This document shows positions 1 through 5,141 of a DNA stretch of 6,773 bases, in pieces. Location: positions 1 through 6,773 of the forward strand of contig JAUVYU010000039.1 of NCBI GenBank assembly GCA_030602935.1, written 5' to 3'. How positions within the stretch are numbered: position 1 is the first letter of the stretch; each line of letters opens with the position of its first letter. This stretch comes from Candidatus Bathyarchaeota archaeon (lineage in GTDB: Archaea > Thermoproteota > Bathyarchaeia > TCS64). The notes beneath the pieces are model-generated. The model searched no databases. It had not been told where the DNA came from and saw only the letters and a program-made list of their open reading frames with translations. The position numbers and the translations under genes were made by a program.

Positions 1-1151
1 CCGTCGTACCCCCGCTGCTCCTGGGCCAGCCCCTCCAGGTCTGGGTCTACAAGTCACTGGTCATGCTCGTCGTCGCCTGCCCCTGTGCCCTGGCCATCTC
101 CACTCCCGTCGCCATGGTCTCCGCCATCTCCAGTGCGAGCGTGAATGGCGTGCTCGTCAAGGGGAGCACCTTCATTGAGCAGGTCAGCCGGACAAAAGCC
201 TTCGCCTTCGACAAGACGGGCACCGTCACTCGGGGGGAGCTCGGCGTCACCGATGTGGTCTCGTTCACCGTGCCCGAGAGGGAGGTCCTGAGGCTGGCTG
301 TGGCGTTGGAGGCGAAGGCGGAGCACCCCATCGCGCGGGCGATCCAGGAAAGGGCGGAGGCCGAGGGGGTCGAGGTGGAGGAGACGACGGATTTCAGGGC
401 CTTCGTGGGGAGGGGCGTGGAAACGTGCGTGGATGACACCACCTGCTGCGTCGGGAACATGCGGCTTTTCGAGGAGCTGGGCATTCCCGTCGTGAACGGC
501 GTCGTCGACGAGCTTGAGGGGCAGGGCAAGACGGTTGTACTCGTCTCTCAGGACGGCTGCACCGTTGGAGCGATTGCCCTCATGGATCGACTGCGTGCGG
601 GGGCTGTGGAGGTGGTCTCTGAGCTGAAGGGCATGGGCGTCCACGTGGAGATGCTGACCGGGGACAATGAGGTCACCGCTAGGGCCATATCCGATAAGCT
701 AGGCTTGGACGGTTTCTCGGCTAATCTTCTCCCCGAGGAGAAGGTGGCAGCCATCGAGGGGCTCCGTGAGCGGTTTGGCACCGTGGCTATGGTCGGTGAC
801 GGGGTCAACGATGCGCCTGCGTTGGCGGCTGCGGATGTGGGGATCGCGATGGGGGCGATCGGGAGCGATGTGGCGTTGGAGACGGCGGACGTGGCGCTGA
901 TGGAGGATGAGCTGGGGAGGATCGTCTACCTGGTGAGGCTGAGCGGGGCGACCATGGGCAGGATCAGGGAGAACATCGCGGCCTCCATCCTGGTCAAGCT
1001 GGGGGTGGCTGCGCTCGCCTTCTTCGGGTTTGCGAGCCTGTGGATGGCCGTGGCTGTGGGGGATATGGGGCTGAGCCTTGGGGTAATCCTGAACTCACTG
1101 AGGCTGGGAAGCATCCAGGCTCGGACCTACGGCGTGGATGAGAGCGCTTGA
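1..1151 (+). CDS. Heavy-metal P1B-type ATPase (Zn/Cd/Pb exporter type), C-terminal part, 5' end outside window
   Basis: This is an integral membrane pump that uses ATP to export soft divalent metals. The frame is open from base 3 and continues past the left edge, so the ATG at 63 is internal; N-terminal metal-binding domains and early membrane helices are not visible. Counting from the Met at 63: the CPC metal site is at residues 6-8, the phosphorylation motif DKTGT at 50-54 (Asp50 accepts the phosphate), HP at 88-89 and GRG at 117-119 form the nucleotide pocket, TGDN is at 199-202 and GDGVND at 245-250. Two C-terminal membrane helices follow. They carry Lys312 and Asp334 in a pattern (K, then W, AV and DMG) like the Lys/Asp pair of the ZntA/CadA (P1B-2) group, which favours Zn, Cd or Pb over Cu. 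It ends in VDESA and is followed at once by a ZIP transporter. Family is certain; substrate is inferred. Confidence 0.96.
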   Translation, partial: VVPPLLLGQPLQVWVYKSLVMLVVACPCALAISTPVAMVSAISSASVNGVLVKGSTFIEQVSRTKAFAFDKTGTVTRGELGVTDVVSFTVPEREVLRLAVALEAKAEHPIARAIQERAEAEGVEVEETTDFRAFVGRGVETCVDDTTCCVGNMRLFEELGIPVVNGVVDELEGQGKTVVLVSQDGCTVGAIALMDRLRAGAVEVVSELKGMGVHVEMLTGDNEVTARAISDKLGLDGFSANLLPEEKVAAIEGLRERFGTVAMVGDGVNDAPALAAADVGIAMGAIGSDVALETADVALMEDELGRIVYLVRLSGATMGRIRENIAASILVKLGVAALAFFGFASLWMAVAVGDMGLSLGVILNSLRLGSIQARTYGVDESA

Positions 1152-1156
1152 TTTAG

Positions 1157-1171
1157 GTTTAATATTATATA
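1157..1171 (+). promoter_or_regulatory. TATA-type promoter of the ZIP gene
   Basis: An A/T-only stretch, TTTAATATTATATA, sits inside GC-rich DNA where the ATPase gene ends. Its centre (about 1168) is about 27 bases upstream of the ATG at 1195. That is the usual archaeal distance from TATA box to transcription start, so it predicts a leaderless or nearly leaderless ZIP mRNA. The spacing is read directly; promoter function is inferred. Confidence 0.6.
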
Positions 1172-1194
1172 GCCCTGGGGCCCTATTTTTAACC

Positions 1195-1968
1195 ATGATT
1201 CCTGAGACTTTTACCATTGTCCTAGCTACTTTCGTCGTGAGCCTGTTCTCGCTTAGCGGCATATTTACGCTGTCGCTTAATGAGAAGCGCCTCCACTCCA
1301 TACTGTTCTTCCTACTGGCGTTCTCGGCGGGTTCCATCTTCGGTGCGGCTATGTTCGAACTTCTTCCCGAGGCGGTGGAGTTGGTGGAGGGACGCGTGGT
1401 GTTTCTCTACATCTCGTTCGGGTATCTGGCGTTCTACTTCCTTGAGAGGTTCATCTACTGGTATCACGGTCACGGGCATCACGAGGATATGGAGGAGTTC
1501 GAGGCGGAGGAGGCGAGGGGCTTCGCGTACCTGAACCTGCTGGGCGATGGCATCCATAACTTCATCGACGGGATGGTCATCGCGGCGAGTTACGCAGTGA
1601 GCTTCCAGGTTGGGTTGGTGGCCACCATCGCGGTGATCTTCCATGAGCTCCCCCAGGAGATGGGAGACTACGGGATCCTAATATACGCGGGTTTCGACAG
1701 GGTCAGGGCCCTCACGCTAAACTTCGTGGTTGCCCTCTCTGTGGTTGGGGGCGGGATCTTCGCCACCTTCTTCCTTGAGACCGTGGAGGCGTTGAGCGGA
1801 ATCTTGATCTCGTTCTCTGCCGGCGCGTTCCTGTATCTCGCGGCGTCTGAGCTCGTGCCCGAGCTTCAGCATGAGAGAGATTTCAGGAGGTCGTTGATCC
1901 AGTTCGTGGTGTTCATCCTGGGGATGGCGCTGATCTACTCCCTTGGGCTGATCTTCCCCCACGAATAG
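1195..1968 (+). CDS. ZIP-family divalent metal transporter
   Basis: A membrane transporter of the ZIP family, which carries Zn2+ and sometimes Fe, Mn or other divalent metals into the cytoplasm. From the ATG at 1195 it is 257 residues with about eight hydrophobic segments (near 5-25, 37-57, 68-88, 113-134, 139-165, 172-193, 197-218, 235-254). The ZIP signatures are present: HNFIDG at 121-126 in helix 4 and HELPQEMGD at 150-158 in helix 5, giving the metal-site residues His121, Asn122, Asp125, His150, Glu151 and Glu155. A His-rich loop, HGHGHHED, lies at 91-98 between helices 3 and 4, where such loops are usual. An in-frame ATG at 1138 overlaps the ATPase by 14 bases but has no ribosome binding site, and the TATA box would lie inside that version. 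I therefore prefer 1195. It probably balances uptake against the neighbouring exporter; substrate is not proven. Confidence 0.93.
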   Translation: MIPETFTIVLATFVVSLFSLSGIFTLSLNEKRLHSILFFLLAFSAGSIFGAAMFELLPEAVELVEGRVVFLYISFGYLAFYFLERFIYWYHGHGHHEDMEEFEAEEARGFAYLNLLGDGIHNFIDGMVIAASYAVSFQVGLVATIAVIFHELPQEMGDYGILIYAGFDRVRALTLNFVVALSVVGGGIFATFFLETVEALSGILISFSAGAFLYLAASELVPELQHERDFRRSLIQFVVFILGMALIYSLGLIFPHE

Positions 1969-2013
1969 CATTGCGTCTTGTTTGGCTTAGGATTGCAGTT
2001 TTGCATCGGTAGG

Positions 2014-2029
2014 AGCACTGTTATGTGCT
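2014..2029. repeat. Small perfect hairpin between the ZIP gene and the next gene
   Basis: AGCAC (2014-2018) and GTGCT (2025-2029) are perfect complements around a 6-base loop in the 128-base gap after the ZIP stop codon. No long T run follows. It could be a weak 3' end structure of the ZIP transcript or chance. Confidence 0.25.
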
Positions 2030-2081
2030 ATTTCGGATCGGAGGGGTTTTCACTCTTTGAGGGTGTGCCCCCTTCCGCTTA

Positions 2082-2092
2082 TGTATTAAATA
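2082..2092 (+). promoter_or_regulatory. TATA-type element before the small membrane protein
   Basis: The sequence TGTATTAAATA is an A/T-rich box after a GC-rich stretch. Its centre (about 2088) is only about 9 bases before the ATG at 2097, but about 27 bases before an in-frame GTG at 2115. If it is the promoter, the mRNA is leaderless and translation begins at GTG 2115. Confidence 0.45.
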
Positions 2093-2096
2093 ATAG

Positions 2097-2348
2097 ATGA
2101 TAGCACCCTTCCTCGTGAAGCACGGCCACAAGGTCATCATAATCAACGTCATCTCGTTCGCCATATACTTCGGAGTCTCGACGCTCCTGGGAGCCTACAC
2201 CTCAATGGGGAGTGTTATGTCGTCGGTCGCTGGCTTCGTGGCGGCGATCGTCGTCCACGAGATCCTGCTGATCATGAACAGGCGTCCGCCAGAGGATGAA
2301 CCTGCGGCCTCGGAACTAGATGATGTAACGGATGAAGGCGCAGGTTAG
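2097..2348 (+). CDS. Small membrane protein of unknown function
   Basis: I do not recognise this 83-residue protein. It has two likely membrane helices (about 13-33 and 40-60), joined by a short Gly/Ser loop, and a polar tail at 61-83 rich in Glu and Asp. A basic stretch KHGHK (8-12) precedes helix 1, and a His-Glu pair (54-55) lies in helix 2. Its third-position G/C matches its neighbours, which supports a real gene. The start is uncertain: ATG 2097 has no Shine-Dalgarno, while GTG 2115 is correctly spaced for a leaderless mRNA from the upstream TATA-like box and would give 77 residues beginning with the basic stretch. It follows two metal transporters but has its own promoter-like box, so a shared function is only a guess. 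It converges on the next gene, with 13 bases between stops. Confidence 0.7.
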   Translation: MIAPFLVKHGHKVIIINVISFAIYFGVSTLLGAYTSMGSVMSSVAGFVAAIVVHEILLIMNRRPPEDEPAASELDDVTDEGAG

Positions 2349-2361
2349 CTGTTCGCCCGCC

Positions 2362-3474
2362 TCATCTCTCCCCCGTTGTCACGTACTCTATTATCTGGGA
2401 GGCTGACATGTCCTTCAGCCCAATCGTCTCAGCCGTGGCAGCCTCACCCCAGTAGTCCGTCCCTATTACAAGCTGGGCCAGGCTCACCATGGTGTCGATG
2501 GCCGGCGTGGGGACCCCCAGCTGGTCCCCCAGGGTCGAGATGAAGACGAATCCGTACATGAGGTCCTCACCGAAGGCCGTCTTGGCGGCGAAGTCGTCCA
2601 GGCTCAGCCCCGGCCTCCACGACCTATGGGACGCGAAGGTGCTGTAGACCTCGTACATCGTCTCCCCCTCGACGCCGTACTGTCCGTACTCCATCTTCAG
2701 GACCTCGGGCTTGGGGAGAAGTTCGAGGCCCAGGGCCTTCCCCACAGCCATCCTCTCCTTGTCGACGGCGTCCATGACGGCAGCCACCTTGGGGGTCATC
2801 AGCGTCCCATAGAACTCTAGGTCCCCGCCTGTCGTCTCCCAGAGCCCCGTGTTCAGGAGGGCCGGCGGGACGTGGACCTGCAGGTTCGGGTTAGTGAGGC
2901 TCGTGTCCAGGACGTTCCTCGCCGCCTCGCAGTTGGGGAAGAACTCCTTGACGACCTTCATCATCTCGGGAGTATCGGTGCTTGGCATCGCCGCAGCCCA
3001 GAGATGGGCCTTGACTCCGAAGACGTGCATGACGCCCGGCTCGACGGGCTTCACGAAGTAGGGGAGGATCGCCCCCTCCCCCAGGATGGCTCCCGCGGGG
3101 GCCGTATCCTTGAACATCCCGTAGGTTCTCAGCGCGGAGAGGTAGGACGACCAGTTTAGCAGCACCTGACCGGGCTCAAGGTGTTTCGCAGCCTCTCCTA
3201 TGAACCTCTCAGCGCCGTACGCCCTGATGGTGAGGAATACGGCGTCAGCCCCGTCCACCGCCTCGGCCATGTCCGTCGTGATCACATCGGGCTCGACGCG
3301 ACCTTCAAGATATCCTGTCGCCTCGACGCTCCCCCGCTCCTCCACCGCCCTCAGGTTCCGATCGTACTCCGGGAAGTCGAACAGGTTCACCTTGAACCCC
3401 TTGAGGCCGAGGTCCACGGCCATGGTCATTCCCCCGGACCCGCAGCCTAGCACAGCAGCCCGTTTCACGCTCAC
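2362..3474 (-). CDS. Opine/octopine dehydrogenase-family NAD(P)-dependent oxidoreductase
   Basis: A soluble enzyme related to opine dehydrogenases, which reductively join an amino acid and a 2-oxo acid using NAD(P)H. At 370 residues it is about full family length. An N-terminal Rossmann fold (about 4-150) has the dinucleotide loop GCGSGG at 10-15; Asp33 at the end of the second strand suggests NAD(H) preference. The C-terminal all-helical octopine-dehydrogenase-type domain (about 185-350) has NPNLQVHVPPALLNTG at 195-210. Its His201 is the likely counterpart of the family's catalytic His. It also has GEDLMYG (302-308) and LGVPTP (319-324), both typical of the group. The GTG start at 3474 is fixed by the Shine-Dalgarno AAGGAGGA ending 7 bases upstream; a nearer ATG in another frame is followed directly by a stop. 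Substrates cannot be read from sequence; it could instead act on another amino or hydroxy acid. Confidence 0.87.
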   Translation of the reverse strand: MSVKRAAVLGCGSGGMTMAVDLGLKGFKVNLFDFPEYDRNLRAVEERGSVEATGYLEGRVEPDVITTDMAEAVDGADAVFLTIRAYGAERFIGEAAKHLEPGQVLLNWSSYLSALRTYGMFKDTAPAGAILGEGAILPYFVKPVEPGVMHVFGVKAHLWAAAMPSTDTPEMMKVVKEFFPNCEAARNVLDTSLTNPNLQVHVPPALLNTGLWETTGGDLEFYGTLMTPKVAAVMDAVDKERMAVGKALGLELLPKPEVLKMEYGQYGVEGETMYEVYSTFASHRSWRPGLSLDDFAAKTAFGEDLMYGFVFISTLGDQLGVPTPAIDTMVSLAQLVIGTDYWGEAATAETIGLKDMSASQIIEYVTTGER

Positions 3475-3481
3475 GTCACAT

Positions 3482-3489
3482 TCCTCCTT
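3482..3489 (-). promoter_or_regulatory. Shine-Dalgarno of the opine dehydrogenase-like gene
   Basis: On the minus strand AAGGAGGA ends 7 bases before the GTG at 3474. This is a near-perfect archaeal ribosome binding site and it decides the non-ATG start. A weak TATA candidate, CTTAAG, lies further upstream near 3517-3522. Confidence 0.8.
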
Positions 3490-3527
3490 AACACGATGTA
3501 ATAGGGTATGAACAGTCTTAAGAGATC

Positions 3528-3567
3528 TATCATATTGGAACTAGAAGGGAAGAATCAGAATATGATA
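3528..3567. repeat. Perfect 9-bp inverted repeat between divergent genes
   Basis: TATCATATT (3528-3536) and AATATGATA (3559-3567) are perfect inverted copies separated by 22 bases, with centres 31 bases apart (about three helical turns). They lie in the 194-base AT-rich gap between the divergent opine dehydrogenase-like and FkbM genes. A dimeric regulator could bind here, or it is chance in AT-rich DNA. Confidence 0.4.
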
Positions 3568-3609
3568 TGTATCAATAAGGTCTAACTTGCATGTGCATCC
3601 GATTCTTAA

Positions 3610-3627
3610 GGTATAAATTTTAACCCC
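3610..3627 (+). promoter_or_regulatory. FkbM promoter / left copy of an 18-bp direct repeat
   Basis: GGTATAAATTTTAACCCC contains a strong archaeal TATA box (TATAAATTTT, 3612-3621), about 27 bases upstream of a predicted start near 3640-3646. The same 18 bases recur exactly at 4546-4563 beyond the FkbM gene. The core is also an imperfect palindrome (12 of 16 positions). Its position makes it the likely FkbM promoter. Confidence 0.65.
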
Positions 3628-3653
3628 CACACACACATCTGAGGTATGAAAGT

Positions 3654-3659
3654 GAGGAG
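3654..3659 (+). promoter_or_regulatory. Shine-Dalgarno deciding the TTG start of the FkbM gene
   Basis: GAGGAG lies 9 bases before TTG 3669. An in-frame stop at 3663-3665 rules out any earlier start, and the next in-frame ATG lies about 20 codons inside the protein. TTG with this site is therefore the best start. Confidence 0.6.
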
Positions 3660-3668
3660 AGATAGAGA

Positions 3669-4481
3669 TTGTCTTCCGATTTAGAATATAGATATGTTAG
3701 GACGAATGATGTTCCGGGTGGCTTATTTATGGTCACTAAAAATGGAAAAAAGCCGTTCATGCCTTCTATGAGGGAGTGTAAATCTATTCCTCTTCATTAT
3801 TCTGATAATGTAGTTGATATTGGAGCGTATATGGGACAGTATAGTATTCGCTGTGCTAGGTTTCCTGTAAATAAAGTGACAGCGTATGAGCCCACTCCTT
3901 TATCTTATCAGATATTAACCAAGTTGAAGCTCCCTAATTTCACGCCGATAAATGCTGCTATAGTTGGAAATGATAGAGAAGAAGCTACATTACATATTTC
4001 GTCGGGTATAGGGGCCGCGAATAGCACCACGTTATCGTTGCGCGCGCGCGCAGCGATTACTGTTCCCGCAGTAAAATATTCTGATGCGATCAAAGATGCT
4101 ACTATTGTGAAGATTGATGTTGAGGGCGGGGAGTATAATTTTCATATTGAGGATAATTTTCCAGATTCTCTTAGAGCTATAATTATTGATTTTCACCCTG
4201 TTAGTAAATATAGGTGGCTAGTGGAAGCGAAAGAGATCATTATTGCGATTGAGAGAGATGGATTCACGCCTGTTATTACTCCCGATTGGTCTAATGAGTG
4301 GGCGAGGGCGGGAAGTTGGATGAGAGAACGAGATTTGCCCGATGTGACTAACTCGATGCTTGATGGGACCGTGTGCTGTGGATGTGGAAAAATACTCGAT
4401 TCGTTTGGGAGGTCTCTTTGTATTAATTGTTGGAAGATATGGTCAAAGCGACACCGACGGGGGTATACGTTAGCACGATGA
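3669..4481 (+). CDS. FkbM-family SAM-dependent methyltransferase with C-terminal zinc ribbon
   Basis: FkbM-family enzymes use S-adenosylmethionine to methylate hydroxyl groups, often on sugars, lipids or secondary metabolites. In this 270-residue protein the Rossmann core runs from about 44 to 205: motif I VVDIGAYMGQYS at 48-59 (SAM loop), YEP at 73-75 (acidic residue for the ribose hydroxyls), and KIDVEGGEY at 148-156, a hallmark of the family. After about residue 230 comes an added domain with C236-x2-C239 and C251-x2-C254, which should bind one zinc, then a basic tail (KRHRR). The zinc ribbon could bind nucleic acid or protein; that is inference. The gene is strikingly AT-rich (about 40% GC by eye, T/A third positions) beside GC-rich neighbours, and near-identical repeats lie on both sides, so recent transfer is likely. 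Start is TTG 3669. It is divergent from the opine dehydrogenase-like gene. Target unknown. Confidence 0.85.
   Translation: MSSDLEYRYVRTNDVPGGLFMVTKNGKKPFMPSMRECKSIPLHYSDNVVDIGAYMGQYSIRCARFPVNKVTAYEPTPLSYQILTKLKLPNFTPINAAIVGNDREEATLHISSGIGAANSTTLSLRARAAITVPAVKYSDAIKDATIVKIDVEGGEYNFHIEDNFPDSLRAIIIDFHPVSKYRWLVEAKEIIIAIERDGFTPVITPDWSNEWARAGSWMRERDLPDVTNSMLDGTVCCGCGKILDSFGRSLCINCWKIWSKRHRRGYTLAR
4040..4051. repeat. (GC)6 alternating tract inside the FkbM gene
   Basis: Twelve alternating G and C bases interrupt the otherwise AT-rich methyltransferase gene and encode an Arg-Ala run (near residues 125-128) between core strands. Alternating GC can adopt Z-DNA. Shorter GCGCGC tracts occur at 4505, 4873 and 4922, all within the same AT-rich island. 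Confidence 0.6.
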
Positions 4482-4509
4482 ACCCCAATTATCCTCTTTA
4501 TATCGCGCG

Positions 4510-4533
4510 CGTGTACCCGTATCCCGTGTACCC
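4510..4533. repeat. Tandem CGTGTACCC words
   Basis: CGTGTACCC occurs at 4510-4518 and again at 4525-4533, a 15-bp period. GTGTACCCCA from the second copy recurs at 4938-4947. In both places a GCGCGC tract lies just upstream (4505 and 4922), so the two sites share an arrangement. Function is unknown. Confidence 0.4.
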
Positions 4534-4545
4534 CAAGTGTGTGTG

Positions 4546-4563
4546 GGTATAAATTTTAACCCC
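4546..4563 (+). repeat. Right copy of the 18-bp direct repeat, TATA-like and without a gene behind it
   Basis: An exact copy of GGTATAAATTTTAACCCC from 3610-3627, 936 bases to the right. It includes the TATA box, so it could fire toward 4575 and beyond. No protein gene follows on this strand until rps13; an ATG at 4601 hits a stop two codons later. With flanking GTGGG and CCCAC it also forms an imperfect hairpin (4543-4565). It may mark the end of an inserted segment or drive an antisense RNA over the small minus-strand gene. Confidence 0.55.
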
Positions 4564-4626
4564 ACAAGCACTTCCCTACAATCTCTTTATACTCCCCACA
4601 ATGGGTTAGAGGCGTGCCCGCTGGGC

Positions 4627-4869
4627 TCAGTCCTCGATCCACCAGATCCAGCCTTTATTCTCCTCAGAGCGCTTTCCCTTAATTACTCCTGCAATCCTAA
4701 GCAGGTTGAGGCCAACAACCGACGAGGAAGGACAGAATGAACTCACCTTCCGGACCTCACTCTGGAGCTCCCTCGTGGTCAACGGACCCCCAGCTTCCTT
4801 GAGAATACTCGTAATAATAAAATCGGAGTCGTTGCTTTTTGGAGTTCTCGAGTTTGTCAGCTCAGTCAC
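4627..4869 (-). CDS. Small winged-helix-like DNA-binding protein
   Basis: An 80-residue protein whose pattern fits a winged helix-turn-helix. Helix 1 is near 16-26 (DFIITSILKEA), helix 2 near 31-42 (TTRELQSEVRKV, typical of the first HTH helix after a GGPL turn), and the recognition helix near 48-60 (SSSVVGLNLLRIA). A hairpin wing follows, GVIKGKRSEENKGWIWWIE (61-79), with a Trp-rich strand. Such proteins usually bind DNA as regulators or as domains of larger archaeal proteins; this one has little else. The GTG at 4869 is the only reasonable start, with no clear Shine-Dalgarno; A/T-rich boxes about 20-45 bases upstream could support a short-leader or leaderless mRNA. It lies in the AT-rich island between FkbM and the ribosomal operon. 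No similarity search was possible, and the fold call rests on pattern alone. Confidence 0.6.
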   Translation of the reverse strand: MTELTNSRTPKSNDSDFIITSILKEAGGPLTTRELQSEVRKVSSFCPSSSVVGLNLLRIAGVIKGKRSEENKGWIWWIED

Positions 4870-4929
4870 CTTGCGCGCGAGCGTGTAATATTTTCATTCA
4901 AATCAATTTAGACCTTTTCATGCGCGCGC

Positions 4930-4942
4930 TACACTGAGTGTA
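4930..4942. promoter_or_regulatory. Perfect 13-bp palindrome, possible operator
   Basis: TACACTGAGTGTA has perfect 6-base arms around a single G. It lies 61-73 bases upstream of the winged-helix start, in the gap between that gene and rps13. Perfect short palindromes beside a regulator gene are often its own operator; binding is not shown here. Confidence 0.4.
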
Positions 4943-5095
4943 CCCCACCGGGCTCTCATCATGCGACGGGTCAAGGAGTCTTTTAGATGCTGCACACGCA
5001 AGGTAGGTTTTTATTGTAGGTTATGTGTTTAGGGGAGAGAAGGTCAGAAAGGATATAGCCTTGAAAAAAATCGGGGTAAAAACCCTAGATTAATA

Positions 5096-5106
5096 AGGTT
5101 TTTATG
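5096..5106 (+). promoter_or_regulatory. Probable TATA promoter of the rps13 operon
   Basis: AGGTTTTTATG matches a purine-rich BRE followed by a T-rich TATA box. Its centre near 5103 predicts transcription from about 5129, leaving a leader of about 13 bases. That leader contains GGGAG (5130-5133 region), a plausible ribosome binding site before GTG 5142. A similar box at 5005-5014 could give a second, longer transcript. Confidence 0.5.
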
Positions 5107-5141
5107 CTTTACATTGACCTACTGAGTCGGGAGATTTCCGC

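Larger units (their letters stand above)
4870..5141. other. Divergent intergenic region between the winged-helix gene and rps13
   Basis: This 272-base gap holds no convincing protein gene and no tRNA or box C/D RNA motif that I could find. It contains the winged-helix upstream region with two GCGCGC tracts, the 13-bp palindrome, two AGGTTTTTAT boxes 91 bases apart (5005 and 5096), and two weak hairpins between those boxes: AAGG/CCTT at 5049-5062 and GGG/CCC at 5074-5085. The right half probably holds the ribosomal operon promoter(s). Confidence 0.5.

Noticed and set aside
54..644. Minus-strand open frame opposite the P-type ATPase
   Set aside because: Arg/His/Asp-rich shadow of a clear ATPase; no domain features.
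1280..1644. Open frames on both strands inside the ZIP gene
   Set aside because: Low-complexity Arg/Ser or His-rich shadows of an unambiguous ZIP transporter.
2626..3511. Several plus-strand open frames opposite the opine dehydrogenase-like gene
   Set aside because: They are antisense shadows; the minus-strand gene has a Rossmann motif, family signatures and a strong Shine-Dalgarno.
4616..4626. GCCC-GCT-GGGC hairpin just past the winged-helix stop as a terminator
   Set aside because: Only a 4-bp stem with a 3-base loop and no T tract; archaeal termination relies mainly on T-rich tracts.
4595..4650. Possible tRNA-like stretch (GGGCTCAG, CGATCC words)
   Set aside because: No acceptor stem, anticodon arm or T-loop could be fitted on either strand.
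4537..4740. Plus-strand 67-codon frame across the right repeat copy
   Set aside because: Starts upstream of the TATA-like repeat, has no ribosome binding site or recognisable pattern, and overlaps the better-supported minus-strand winged-helix gene.
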